From assembly GCA_031547595.1 (NCBI GenBank), contig JAVBRU010000012.1, forward strand, positions 7,459-71,458: a DNA stretch of 64,000 nucleotides. The letters are read 5' to 3'. Each line of letters starts with the position of its first letter. The stretch's first letter is position 1. The translations under genes and the position numbers were made by a program. The stretch comes from JAVBRU01 sp031547595. Its GTDB lineage: Bacteria > Bacillota > Clostridia > Christensenellales > Aristaeellaceae. Under the pieces are notes generated by a model. The model ran no database searches and was not told the DNA's origin. It was given only the letters and a program-made list of their open reading frames with translations. Below, piece after piece: positions 1 to 8,167 of this stretch.

Positions 1-117
1 TTCCACGCCATCATGGCGGGCGAGGCCGATGACCTGCCGGAAGAAGCCTTCTTCATGGTGGGCGATTTGGACGATGCACGCCGCAAGGCAAAAGAGCTGG
101 AGGCGGGAAGACGATGA
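1..117 (+). CDS. atpD: ATP synthase F1 subunit beta, C-terminal end (partial)
   Basis: The frame open from base 1 encodes the last 38 residues of the catalytic beta subunit of F1 ATP synthase. The tail has the typical pattern LPEEAFFMVGDLDDA followed by a basic helix. Only the C-terminal helical end is present; the nucleotide-binding core lies outside the window. Its TGA stop overlaps the ATG of atpC (ATGA), the usual translationally coupled atpD-atpC arrangement at the 3' end of an atp operon. The identification rests on this tail plus the neighbour. Confidence 0.93.
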   Translation, partial: FHAIMAGEADDLPEEAFFMVGDLDDARRKAKELEAGRR

Positions 118-512
118 GCGCCACATACCGGCTGGAAATCTTCACGCCTGAGTATCAATTCTTTGATGACGAAGTGGAAGCGTTGACCATCACCACCACC
201 GATGGGCAGTGGACCGTGCTGCGCGGCCACGCGCCGCTGATTGCGCCGTTGGTAGTGGGGCAGCTTTCTATCAAAAAAGACGGCGCTTGGCGAAAGGCTT
301 TCCAATCGGAGGGTTTCCTGGTGGTAGAGCCGGGCTGCACCCGCGTGTTTGTGCAGGCCTGCGAATGGCCGGAGGATATTGATATGGAGCGCGCGCAGGC
401 CGCCAAGGAGCGCGCACTCGGCCGTATGAAGCGCCAGCAAAGCCGCGAGGAGTACGAGTGGAGCCGGATTGCTTTGGCGCGTGCTACCGAGCGGTTGAAG
501 ATCAAGCAATAA
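114..512 (+). CDS. atpC: ATP synthase F1 subunit epsilon
   Basis: This 132-residue protein matches the usual length of the epsilon subunit of F1F0 ATP synthase, part of the rotating central stalk, which also restrains ATP hydrolysis. The N-terminal half has the beta-sandwich pattern with the family motif TDGQWTVLRGHAPLIAPL (residues about 29-46). The C-terminal part is the two-helix hairpin, rich in Arg, Lys, Glu and Ala (about 88-130). The start overlaps the atpD stop by four bases. It is the last gene of the operon. No clear hairpin terminator follows, so some transcription may run into the next region. Confidence 0.97.
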   Translation: MSATYRLEIFTPEYQFFDDEVEALTITTTDGQWTVLRGHAPLIAPLVVGQLSIKKDGAWRKAFQSEGFLVVEPGCTRVFVQACEWPEDIDMERAQAAKERALGRMKRQQSREEYEWSRIALARATERLKIKQ

Positions 513-595
513 AAAAACACAGTATGGGTTGATTATTTTGCCGAATGTGGTAAAATTAATATGGAAAAAGAATGGTTGCAAGGTAGTTGCGACTA

Positions 596-623
596 TTGCA
601 TTTTTTCGAGCTTGTGATATAAT
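596..623 (+). promoter_or_regulatory. Predicted sigma-A promoter for the Hpt/HD-GYP pair
   Basis: A -35 TTGCAT (596-601) and a perfect -10 TATAAT (618-623) are separated by 16 bases. The start codon at 656 follows, with AGAGGAG as ribosome binding site. This is a sequence match only. Confidence 0.6.
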
Positions 624-655
624 AGCCAAGTAATGCCCAGAGGAGAGGAATCAAC

Positions 656-1021
656 ATGGGTGAGCAAAATCGTGAGGAGGCATCTTTTCTGCCCTATATG
701 GATGTGGCAGATGGGTTGGCTCGGTTAAGGCAAAATAAGCGCATATACACCATGCTGCTTAACAGCTTTGTGTCGGATACTTCTATCATGAGCAAGCTGG
801 AAGGTGCATATGCACAGGGCGACGCCAAGGAAATGCAGTTTCAAGCCCATACGCTAAAAGGTGTTGCGGCGAACTTATCTTTGGTGGCGCTTACAGAGGT
901 GATTGTGCCATTTGAGGCCAAGCTGAAGCTGGGCGAAATCGATACCGATGCCATGCCCCTGGTGGTGGACTGCTATCAGCAAACCATCCAGATGGTGCAG
1001 ATGTACTTACGAGAAGAATAA
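656..1021 (+). CDS. Histidine phosphotransfer (Hpt) domain protein
   Basis: This 121-residue protein is a single Hpt domain, a four-helix-bundle phosphorelay carrier that moves phosphate between response regulators or hybrid kinases. The phospho-accepting histidine is His65 in the motif AHTLKGVAANL, the classical Hpt signature. The length equals one Hpt domain and there is no other module. It lies 32 bases upstream of a REC-HD-GYP gene in the same direction, so the two are probably one transcript and phosphorelay partners. No histidine kinase is encoded nearby, so the phosphate donor must come from elsewhere. It is probably cytoplasmic. Confidence 0.85.
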   Translation: MGEQNREEASFLPYMDVADGLARLRQNKRIYTMLLNSFVSDTSIMSKLEGAYAQGDAKEMQFQAHTLKGVAANLSLVALTEVIVPFEAKLKLGEIDTDAMPLVVDCYQQTIQMVQMYLREE

Positions 1022-1053
1022 GCTGCTTCTGGCAGATAAAAAGGGTCTAAACG

Positions 1054-2103
1054 ATGAACAGAGATTTGATACTGGTAGTGGATGATATAGAGATCAACCG
1101 ATTGATCCTGGATAACATTCTAAACAGTCATTTTGACGTTGTGCAGGCTGAGAATGGCAGGGAAGCGGTGGATTATCTATTTTCTGACGCTCCAAAACCG
1201 GTATTGGTGCTGCTGGATATCATCATGCCGGAGATGGACGGCTTCCAGGTGCTCGAGAAAATGCAGGCCGATCCGCGTATACAGCGCATTCCGGTGCTGT
1301 TTATCACTGCTGCAGATTCCCCCGCCAGCGAAACCAAGGGCCTGGCCATGGGCGCGGTAGACTATATCCCCAAGCCTTTCCGCCCGGAGGTTGTCGAAAG
1401 ACGCGTGCTCAACCACGTGAAGCTGTACAAATACAGCGAATCGCTGGAAGAAATGGTGGATCAAAAGGTTGCGGAGCTTGTGCGCACCAAGGATAAGCTT
1501 CTGGAAACCATGGCGAACATCATCGAATATCGCAACCTGGAATCGGGCGAGCATGTCAAGCGCACCCGCGAGCTGACGGAGATTATGCTGGATTATCTGG
1601 CGCTCCATCCCATGGAGGACGACGAATATCAGGATTTGATGGCAGACCGCGATCTGGTGCTCAAGGCCGTGCCGCTGCATGATATCGGCAAGATTGGCAT
1701 CCCGGATAATGTGCTGCTCAAGCCCGGGCGCGTGACGCCGGAAGAGTTTGAAATCATCAAGACCCACACCACCATCGGCAGCGAAATCGTAGAAACCATG
1801 TTGGATTTCGAAGACGAAAAATACTTGCGCTATTGCCACGATATCAGCCGCTATCATCATGAGCGCTGGGATGGCAAGGGCTATCCCGATGGCCTCAGCG
1901 GCGCAGATATCCCGCTGGTGGCGCGTATCGTGTCCATTGTGGATGTGTATGACGCGCTGGTGAGCGAGCGTGTGTATAAGCCCGCTATGACGCGTGCACA
2001 GGCCGAAGCCATTCTGTTGGACGGCGCGGGCAAACAGTTTGATCCGTATTTGATTGAGGTCTTTCAGGCCGTGGCAGATCAGTTTGCGGAAAAATATCAG
2101 TAA
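1054..2103 (+). CDS. Response regulator with HD-GYP phosphodiesterase domain
   Basis: This 349-residue two-domain protein starts with a receiver domain (about 4-120). Its acidic pair is Asp10/Asp11, the phospho-acceptor is Asp55 in LLDIIMPEMDG, and the conserved Lys is in IPKPFRP. A helical linker follows (about 125-165). The rest is an HD-GYP domain with the metal-binding pair His209/Asp210 in HDIGKIGIPD and the later motif HHERWDGKGYP (His268, His269). HD-GYP enzymes usually hydrolyse cyclic di-GMP; this activity is inferred from the intact motifs. The Hpt gene directly upstream is the likely phosphate source. A hairpin with a T tract follows the stop codon. Confidence 0.92.
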   Translation: MNRDLILVVDDIEINRLILDNILNSHFDVVQAENGREAVDYLFSDAPKPVLVLLDIIMPEMDGFQVLEKMQADPRIQRIPVLFITAADSPASETKGLAMGAVDYIPKPFRPEVVERRVLNHVKLYKYSESLEEMVDQKVAELVRTKDKLLETMANIIEYRNLESGEHVKRTRELTEIMLDYLALHPMEDDEYQDLMADRDLVLKAVPLHDIGKIGIPDNVLLKPGRVTPEEFEIIKTHTTIGSEIVETMLDFEDEKYLRYCHDISRYHHERWDGKGYPDGLSGADIPLVARIVSIVDVYDALVSERVYKPAMTRAQAEAILLDGAGKQFDPYLIEVFQAVADQFAEKYQ

Positions 2104-2117
2104 GCTACTTTATAGAG

Positions 2118-2152
2118 GCTGTGACGGGTAAGACCGCGTCGCAGCTTTTTTT
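2118..2152 (+). terminator. Rho-independent terminator after the HD-GYP gene
   Basis: The stem GCTGTGACG/CGTCGCAGC (2118-2126 with 2137-2145, one G-T pair) is followed by a run of T. It ends the Hpt/HD-GYP unit ahead of the sigma factor gene. Confidence 0.75.
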
Positions 2153-2231
2153 CTTATCGTCAAAATTATTTTTTATTTACTGGCATTTATGCTGCCCTGC
2201 TTCGTCTAAAGAAGTGAAGGAGGCTGAGAGG

Positions 2232-2756
2232 GTGAGTGTAATCTCGGCAATAGAAAGGGACGCAATGCTGGAGAAGTGGATCGACGAATACAGCGATGCC
2301 GTTCTCCAGACGTGTTTTGTGTACCTTGCAGATAGAACCCTGGCCGAGGATGCCATGCAGGACACCTTCATCAAGGCCTGGAAGGGCATGGAGCAGTTTG
2401 AAGGCCGCTCCGGCAGCAGCGAAAAAACCTGGATTATCACCATTGCCATCAACACCTGCAAGGACTACAAGCGCTCGTTCTGGCTGAAGCATGTAGATTT
2501 GTCCAAAGCGTTGGAGGATCTGCCCCAGCCCCTGCTGGCGGTGACGGATGACTCCCGCGCGATGTTCGTAGATTTGCTGGGCTTGCCCGGGAAGCTCAAG
2601 CAAGTCGTCCTGTTGTATCATTTCCACGGTATGACCATGCTGGAGGTAGGAAAGGCACTTCACATTAGCCGTTCTGCGGTGCAGAATAGACTGCAGAAGG
2701 CGTATACCCTGCTTCGATACCAGCTGAAAGGAGGGGTATCGGATGAAATCGAATGA
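2232..2756 (+). CDS. ECF-type RNA polymerase sigma factor
   Basis: This 174-residue protein has the two-domain layout of extracytoplasmic-function sigma factors. Region 2 (about 15-80) contains LAEDAMQDTFIKAWKG, the -10 recognition and core-binding part. Region 4 (about 115-165) is a helix-turn-helix with MTMLEVGKALHISRSAVQNR for -35 recognition. I chose the GTG at 2232 because GAAGGAGG lies 9 bases upstream. The frame extends further upstream into the terminator region without a good start. The 3' end overlaps the next gene by 14 bases, which fits an ECF sigma factor with its membrane-bound regulator. Confidence 0.88.
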   Translation: MSVISAIERDAMLEKWIDEYSDAVLQTCFVYLADRTLAEDAMQDTFIKAWKGMEQFEGRSGSSEKTWIITIAINTCKDYKRSFWLKHVDLSKALEDLPQPLLAVTDDSRAMFVDLLGLPGKLKQVVLLYHFHGMTMLEVGKALHISRSAVQNRLQKAYTLLRYQLKGGVSDEIE

Positions 2757-4185
2757 CCCGATTCAATCCATATTGACAGAAAATCTTTCCGGCTTGAGTG
2801 TTTCACTTGCGCGGCGCGCCGCGCTTTACACTGATATCACAGGAGGGAGAAAAATGAAAAAGAAGCTATCGTTGAGCTTGGTGCTTATCCTTGTGCTTAT
2901 GCTTGTCACGTTGACGGCGCTTGCCATGACGGCTATTCCGGCTTGGACGGATAAGGTGACGGACAGGACGGTGGACAGCCCAAAGCCCTGGCTTGAAGAA
3001 GTGGCGGATATGATCGTAGACGGTGTGCTGGATGTGTGGGGGCTGGATGAAAAAGCCCGGTTTGTGGATGCCATGTGCGAGAGTGGGCTTACCGTAGACG
3101 AAAGCCTGTATGCTGTTTTGAAAAATGCAAGTTTGGATGGGGAAACCCGCAGCGATGCAGCAGATCAGATTATTGACAAGTATTATGGCGATAGGATGCG
3201 CACGCATGTTGCAGCCAAGGCTCGCCCCCCGGCAACTGTTGTGGGCATGGCACCGGATGAATCCGTCATCTTCCGCGATGCATACGATGCGGAGCATCCG
3301 AACGCCACGAAGCAGGAGCATGACGATGCGTATGCCTATTGGAGCCGGGAAATCCGGCGGCGCAGGGATGCGGCCAGCGAGGGCCTTGACAAAGAAATTG
3401 TAGAGCTTGTTGATGAGACGGCGGTTATCGATAGCATCAAGCAGCTGATGATTGACGATCTGCATATGACACACGACGATATCAGAAAAATGAACATGCA
3501 GGCGACGTATAATCAGGAATATGAAGTATGGGTGTATCGAACCATAATTCCTGAGGCTGCCATCCTGAATCCAGACAATGGTTTCGGGCTTCCCCAGGTT
3601 GGTGCATATTATAGGCTGGATATTTTGGTCAACAAATACGGAAGAATGACAATCAACTGCGCGCCGAATGAATATGAGTTATATATGGGTAGAACATCCG
3701 TGATGAACTATTCGTATACGGAGGTCGGAGAAATTGCCTTGCAGGGTTTGACGAAGGCGTTTGGAATGTCTGCGGAAGAAGCCGACCGATATTTCGCATT
3801 CATAGCCGGTGGACGCAGCAGCGAGGACGGCTATGAGCTGCCTATTGTTATTCTGAAGGAGCATTACAATAACAATAAAAACGACTGGAGTTATGTGGTG
3901 ATGGTGCATGCGGGCACTGGGGAAGTGCTGGAATATGTGGATCCCCCCGGGCTTTGGGCAAAACTGCCCGTGTACGCTGAGCGGCTTATGGGCATGACAC
4001 ATGCCGAGCAATATCTCTTTTTCAGGTGGTTTTTAGATGAGCAGTACAGCCCCTTTGGCAAATATGAAAGCTGGACGGCAGAGCAAAAGGTGGAATGGGA
4101 TGCTTTGATGGGGCCCTATGCAGACCAAACATCCGATGAGGCCTACATGATAATGTACTTGATGAAAAAATGGATGAAAAAATAA
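2743..4185 (+). CDS. Membrane-anchored putative sigma-factor regulator, unknown extracytoplasmic domain
   Basis: This 480-residue protein overlaps the ECF sigma gene by 14 bases. It has a short cytoplasmic segment (1-37), a basic patch and one membrane helix (about 43-63), then an outside region of about 415 residues. By position and topology it could be the anti-sigma or sensor partner. However, it has no HxxxCxxC zinc anti-sigma motif and I recognise no named domain. A stretch near 375-390, VVMVHAGTGEVLEYV, resembles the end of PepSY-type modules, which is only suggestive. Two good translation starts exist: ATG 2743 behind AAAGGAGGGG and an in-frame ATG at 2854 behind AGGAGGGAG. The second would yield a form that begins with the membrane helix like a signal peptide. 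Confidence 0.7.
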   Translation: MKSNDPIQSILTENLSGLSVSLARRAALYTDITGGRKMKKKLSLSLVLILVLMLVTLTALAMTAIPAWTDKVTDRTVDSPKPWLEEVADMIVDGVLDVWGLDEKARFVDAMCESGLTVDESLYAVLKNASLDGETRSDAADQIIDKYYGDRMRTHVAAKARPPATVVGMAPDESVIFRDAYDAEHPNATKQEHDDAYAYWSREIRRRRDAASEGLDKEIVELVDETAVIDSIKQLMIDDLHMTHDDIRKMNMQATYNQEYEVWVYRTIIPEAAILNPDNGFGLPQVGAYYRLDILVNKYGRMTINCAPNEYELYMGRTSVMNYSYTEVGEIALQGLTKAFGMSAEEADRYFAFIAGGRSSEDGYELPIVILKEHYNNNKNDWSYVVMVHAGTGEVLEYVDPPGLWAKLPVYAERLMGMTHAEQYLFFRWFLDEQYSPFGKYESWTAEQKVEWDALMGPYADQTSDEAYMIMYLMKKWMKK

Positions 4186-4190
4186 AAACG

Positions 4191-4228
4191 AAAAGGCTGT
4201 GACGAGTAGAAATTCGTCACAGCCTTTT
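4191..4228. terminator. Bidirectional terminator between convergent genes
   Basis: A perfect 15-bp inverted repeat (4191-4205 with 4214-4228), with an A tract on one side and a T tract on the other, separates the sigma/anchor unit (plus) from the VanX end of the minus-strand operon. It can serve both directions. Confidence 0.88.
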
Positions 4229-4237
4229 ACATGTTGC

Positions 4238-4957
4238 CTACTTCACCGGGAAATCAAACGATGTATCGGGATACGGCTCGCCCACCAGCTTATAGTGCCA
4301 CCACTCCTGTTCAAAGGCGCGGAAGCCGCTCTTTTCCATCACGCTTTTCAACAGGTTGCGGTTGTCGGTCTGCTCTGGGGTCAAGCCTTTCGCGCCGTGC
4401 CAGGAGGCCGTGCCAAAGTAATCAAAGCAAGTGCCCATATCCAGCGGCACGCCGTCCATCGTGGTCAAGGTGAGGTCGATCGCGCTGCCACGGCAATGGC
4501 TGGAGTTGCGGGCAATATAGCCCTGATCCACAATGCGTTTTTTGTTTTTGAACTCCGGATAAAACTCGCTTTGCATGCGCATGTCATCAAGGTCCTGCGA
4601 CCAGCGTACAAAGTGTTTGACGGCGCTCTGGGGGCGGTAGGCATCGTAGATGAGCAGCAGGTAGCCCATTTCCCGAAACGCGTCTGCAGCCCTTTTAAGC
4701 GCCTCTGCGGCAGGGGCGGTGAGGATGGCGAAATTCCCTTCATAGCCGTCAATCACATCGCCCACAAAATTGTGCGTGCCGGCGTAGCGCATGTCCAGCT
4801 GCACGTCTTCAATGATATCATGCACATACACAAAGCCATGGGGCAGCTCGTAGGCGGGGGAGAGGGGGGTGTCTTCGGCGTTTGCGTGGGCAACTCCCAG
4901 CATGGCGGTCAGCAGCATCAAAGCAATCCATCCCTTTTGGCATTTCTTATGGCTCAT
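4238..4957 (-). CDS. D-alanyl-D-alanine dipeptidase, VanX/DdpX family (M15D)
   Basis: This 239-residue protein has a signal peptide ending in AHANA (about 1-27), so it acts outside the membrane. The VanX zinc motifs are intact: His154 and Asp161 in SSHCRGSAIDL, and the catalytic pair Glu218/His221 in EQEWWHY. Arg108 in DAYRP matches the conserved active-site arginine. The family hydrolyses D-Ala-D-Ala. Cytoplasmic VanX proteins confer glycopeptide resistance, but exported members may recycle or salvage cell wall peptides. There is no vanH, vanA or vanRS nearby, so a resistance role is not indicated. It is the last gene of a four-gene minus-strand operon with the MotA/OmpA-like pair. Its start overlaps the preceding gene by 11 bases. 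Confidence 0.88.
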   Translation of the reverse strand: MSHKKCQKGWIALMLLTAMLGVAHANAEDTPLSPAYELPHGFVYVHDIIEDVQLDMRYAGTHNFVGDVIDGYEGNFAILTAPAAEALKRAADAFREMGYLLLIYDAYRPQSAVKHFVRWSQDLDDMRMQSEFYPEFKNKKRIVDQGYIARNSSHCRGSAIDLTLTTMDGVPLDMGTCFDYFGTASWHGAKGLTPEQTDNRNLLKSVMEKSGFRAFEQEWWHYKLVGEPYPDTSFDFPVK

Positions 4958-5429
4958 ACGTAAACTTCACCCGGTACGGCCTTCCCCAGATATAGTAGGT
5001 GATGTGCAGCTGGCGCACGGTGTGCGGCTCGCCCTTGACAACCAGCACGCACCACACATCGCGGGTCTGCCCAGGCTTAATGCTTATTTCGCTGCTGTCG
5101 GTGTAGCTGAGGATGTCGCTGTCACCAGCCGCCACTTGAATCTCTACCATTTCCATGGGCAAAAGGCCGTTGTTCTTGAGGCGCAGCGTGTAGACGTAGT
5201 ACGAATAATCGCTGGGGTTGATCAGCGCATCGGCCTGATAGATAGTACCTATCACGCTTTCGTTGGCAACGTTGTTTTGCAGCGCCGCAAATTCCTGCGG
5301 GTTATCCGCAGCGGCCAGCTTGTTAAAGCCCTTGCCAACCACCACCAGCGAGGTGTTGAAGGCCTGATAGATCACGACACCGGTGAGGGCCAGCACCAGC
5401 ACGATCAGAAAAATTGCAAGATACTTCAT
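4947..5429 (-). CDS. Single-pass membrane protein of unknown function
   Basis: This 160-residue protein has an N-terminal membrane helix (about 4-24), followed by about 135 residues that are probably outside the membrane. The latter part is rich in beta-forming segments, with alternating hydrophobic residues and a closing motif YYIWGRPYRVKFTYEP. It resembles a small beta-sandwich, but I recognise no family. It sits between the OmpA-like gene (7-base gap) and the VanX-like gene (11-base overlap). It is therefore almost certainly co-translated and may be an accessory subunit of the same envelope complex. The start has AGGAGC at the right distance. Confidence 0.6.
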   Translation of the reverse strand: MKYLAIFLIVLVLALTGVVIYQAFNTSLVVVGKGFNKLAAADNPQEFAALQNNVANESVIGTIYQADALINPSDYSYYVYTLRLKNNGLLPMEMVEIQVAAGDSDILSYTDSSEISIKPGQTRDVWCVLVVKGEPHTVRQLHITYYIWGRPYRVKFTYEP

Positions 5430-5436
5430 GGTGCTC

Positions 5437-6438
5437 CTATTCTATGGCGGAGAGGATGCGGTTCATCTCTGTGATCATTTCCTCGTCCTTCATACGGAAC
5501 TTGAATTCCACACGGCGTGAATTTTCCATATTGACCGTGCCATCAGCGTTGTATACCAGATCCATAAAACTGCGGCCCTTGGGGGTGAGCAGGGTGCGCA
5601 ACTGCTGCTTCTGGGCGTTGGTCAGCCCGGACATTTCATCGCAGTAGATGGCTACGGCGCGGGCGCGGTTCATGGACAGCTCCAGATTTTTAGCATAGGT
5701 GCCCGCATTATCAGTATGCCCTTCGATGATAATTTCACCCACATAATCCACATACGCGGGGCTGAGCAGCACACTTAAATATACGGGAATAAACTGTGCC
5801 AATAGCTGCTGGCCGCTCTCTTTGATCTGGAAGGAGTTGGTTTCAAAAAACACGGTGCTCTCCAGCACGATATCGCCGGTGGCGTCATCCACGGTGGCGC
5901 GGATATTGGCTTTCTTCAGCGCGGCGCTGAGGTCGTGTATGATGGAGGTGCGCACGCCAATCATGTTGTCGATGCGTTTTTGCTGCGCTATCAGTTCGTC
6001 TTTTTGTGAGCTTAATACCAATTGAAGGTCGGCCAGGCTAAGCTCCTGATCGGCCAATTTCAGCTGCAACAGCTTTAGCGCATCCTCTTGGGTGATCAGC
6101 GCCGCCTGGGCGGCGTTCAAATCCTGCTCTTTTTGGTCCAGCTGGATTTGGATCAGTGCCACTTCCTCCTGCTTGCCCATCAGGGTCACGTTGGCTTTCT
6201 CCAGCTCCTCCTCTTTGAGGGTGAGGGTGATCTGCGCGCGCGATAATTCTGCCTGCTGCTCGTTCAGCTGATTGGTTTTGATCTGCAGCATGTTGTAATA
6301 CTGATACACGCTGTAGCAAATGGCCAGCACAAAAACCAGCAGCAGCGACGCCATCATGTCCGAATATGATATCCAGTGCGCGCCGCTGTCGGTGCTGGCG
6401 GGACGCCGCGCGCGGTTACGCACCTTGACAGCGCCCAT
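5437..6438 (-). CDS. OmpA/MotB-family peptidoglycan-binding proton-channel subunit (ZorB/TolR-like)
   Basis: This 333-residue protein begins with a short cytoplasmic tail and a membrane helix (about 24-46) with the MotB-type motif YSDMMASLLLVFVLA. Asp27 there is the expected proton-binding residue. A long coiled coil follows (about 48-165). A C-terminal OmpA domain (about 190-330) contains EGHTDNAGTYAKNLELSMNR, the peptidoglycan-binding signature. I chose ATG 6438 because GGAGGG lies 8 bases upstream; a GTG three codons earlier overlaps that site. The gene follows the MotA-like gene by one base. The pair would form a proton-driven motor anchored to the wall. ZorB and TolR/MotB are the closest known analogues. 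Confidence 0.83.
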   Translation of the reverse strand: MGAVKVRNRARRPASTDSGAHWISYSDMMASLLLVFVLAICYSVYQYYNMLQIKTNQLNEQQAELSRAQITLTLKEEELEKANVTLMGKQEEVALIQIQLDQKEQDLNAAQAALITQEDALKLLQLKLADQELSLADLQLVLSSQKDELIAQQKRIDNMIGVRTSIIHDLSAALKKANIRATVDDATGDIVLESTVFFETNSFQIKESGQQLLAQFIPVYLSVLLSPAYVDYVGEIIIEGHTDNAGTYAKNLELSMNRARAVAIYCDEMSGLTNAQKQQLRTLLTPKGRSFMDLVYNADGTVNMENSRRVEFKFRMKDEEMITEMNRILSAIE

Positions 6439-6439
6439 A

Positions 6440-7996
6440 TTATGCACCCTCCATCAGGGGCTTTGGCAGCGCATCTGCGATATCACTGATGCTTTGCTGC
6501 AGCTTGGACAGGGCTGTGATGTAGCCCTCCGTCTGCGTCTGATAGCGCTGCGCCTGCTCCGGTGCCTGCTGCACCACTTTTTCCAGCGCACGCAGCCGGT
6601 CGTTCAGCGTGTTCAGCACGCTGTGGATGTTCTCGTCAAACATGCCCATGGAGCGGGAGAGACCGGTGCTCAGCTGCTCTACAAACGATGAATAGCTGTC
6701 TGCCAGCAGCTTGCCGCTTTGCTGCATCTGCCCGCTCATCTGGCCGGACAGCCGCAGTGCGCCATCGGATTGCTCTTTGACGGCGCTCAGCACCTGGCTG
6801 CTCCATTTGCTGTAATCTTTCATGTCTGCTTGCAATTCGCGCTGGCTCTTTTGCAGGGTGTCAATCAGCGCAGCCTGCTCCTTGGCGGAGGTCATCATGC
6901 CTTTGAGAACCTGAGAGCCATGAGTGAGGAACGCGTCGTTTTGGACGTTGTTATTCTCCATGGCGTGGATGAAGCTGTCATAGCGCTGCATCACGCGCTC
7001 TGTAGTGCTTTGGATGTTCATCATGTTTTGCATGATCACATCGGCAGAGGCCATGGCGCGCTCAATTGACACAGCACTGATCTCCTGCGATTGGTTGATA
7101 CCTGAAAGCGTTTTCCCAAGCTGCAGGAATTGCCCGCCCAGCGCGTGGTTCATCTGGCCGATGAACTGCTGCGCGATGTTGGCAATGCCATCCATCTGCG
7201 CTTGCGTTTGGCCCAAGATGAAGTTGTTCATAGACAGCGTGATCGGCTTTAGGCTGCTTTCAACTGCAGTAATAATGCCATCGCTCACCCGCATGCTCAT
7301 ATCGTTCACTGCGTGGCGCAGCAGCGTGGTTTGATCCTCCTGCTGGCAGATGGCTTTTACGTTGTCATCCAGCGGCGTTTGCATCACGATGTCGGTGAAA
7401 GCTTCGTTAAAATCGTCAATGGCGCGCGTGGCACTGCCGGTGGCCATGCGGTTGAACATATTGAACATCAGCGAGCAGGAGATACCGGCAATAGAGGTGG
7501 CAAAGGCGAAGGTCATGCCGCTAATCAGCATGGGGATACTTTCCATCGTCTTGGCGGCGTCGCTCATATCCAGGCCACTCAGGCCATTCATCAGGCCGAT
7601 GAACGTGCCCAGGATGCCAAGGCTGGTGAGCAGCCCCGGGATCACATCGGCCAGCTGCACATGTCCTACAGCGTAGATCACGGAATCGTCATTCACATAG
7701 TCGCCCACATCGCATGCCAGGCCGCGCGCGTCCAGCTGCTCGGCATTGGTTAAAAACTTGCGCCAGCTGCCCTGCATGGGCTTGCCCAAAAACAGCACAT
7801 CCTGCCAGGCGGGACGCGCGCCCTCGGTGTCCGGCAAATGCTCCATCATACGGATGGCACGGCGCAGGCGCGCCGCAGCGGCACGCACCGGAAGTATGCA
7901 TTTGAATAGCCCAACAATCGTCACCAGCGCGATGGCGCCGTACACGGCCACGTCTACCAGGTTCGATGCCAAGCTCTGTAAAATCTCGTCCAACAC
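6440..7996 (-). CDS. MotA/TolQ/ExbB-family proton-channel protein with long helical tail (ZorA-like)
   Basis: This 518-residue protein has an N-terminal membrane helix (about 15-38), then two more hydrophobic segments carrying the family motifs: IPGLLTSLGILGTFIGL (about 118-134) and GMTFAFATSIAGISCSLMF (about 160-178). The remaining 300 or more residues are heptad-rich, Gln/Ser/Met-rich coiled coil that would project into the cytoplasm. This long tail is typical of ZorA rather than of TolQ or ExbB. I chose GTG 7996 because AAAGGAG is 5 bases upstream; another GTG two codons earlier overlaps that site. It is the first gene of the operon with the OmpA-like subunit, a small membrane protein and a VanX-like dipeptidase. 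No ZorC, D or E homologue is adjacent. Confidence 0.82.
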   Translation of the reverse strand: MLDEILQSLASNLVDVAVYGAIALVTIVGLFKCILPVRAAAARLRRAIRMMEHLPDTEGARPAWQDVLFLGKPMQGSWRKFLTNAEQLDARGLACDVGDYVNDDSVIYAVGHVQLADVIPGLLTSLGILGTFIGLMNGLSGLDMSDAAKTMESIPMLISGMTFAFATSIAGISCSLMFNMFNRMATGSATRAIDDFNEAFTDIVMQTPLDDNVKAICQQEDQTTLLRHAVNDMSMRVSDGIITAVESSLKPITLSMNNFILGQTQAQMDGIANIAQQFIGQMNHALGGQFLQLGKTLSGINQSQEISAVSIERAMASADVIMQNMMNIQSTTERVMQRYDSFIHAMENNNVQNDAFLTHGSQVLKGMMTSAKEQAALIDTLQKSQRELQADMKDYSKWSSQVLSAVKEQSDGALRLSGQMSGQMQQSGKLLADSYSSFVEQLSTGLSRSMGMFDENIHSVLNTLNDRLRALEKVVQQAPEQAQRYQTQTEGYITALSKLQQSISDIADALPKPLMEGA

Positions 7997-8029
7997 GTTC
8001 ACTCCTTTTGCAGGCTGTTATACTACATT

Positions 8030-8058
8030 ATTTTAACGGATTGTTATCAAAAATGCAA
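8030..8058 (-). promoter_or_regulatory. Predicted promoter of the MotA/OmpA-like operon
   Basis: Read on the minus strand, TTGCAT (8058-8053) and TAAAAT (8035-8030) are separated by 17 bases. They lie about 35 bases upstream of the GTG start. A second TTGACA at 8070-8065 lies just upstream, so the exact -35 is uncertain. Confidence 0.5.
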
Positions 8059-8167
8059 CACAATTGTCAAAAGATCTGGCGTTCCGGCGATAAGTTACAA
8101 AAAATAGACATCTGCCCCGGAATAACGTTGTCCGCAGGGCCAAATGCCTATTAATATATGTTATAAC

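Noticed and set aside
4238..4957. Glycopeptide resistance by VanX
   Set aside because: No vanH, ligase, vanRS or other van genes are near, and this protein carries an export signal, unlike resistance VanX.
4238..7996. Calling a complete Zorya defence system
   Set aside because: Only ZorA- and ZorB-like proteins are present. No helicase, ZorC or HNH effector is adjacent, so a defence role is not supported by the content.
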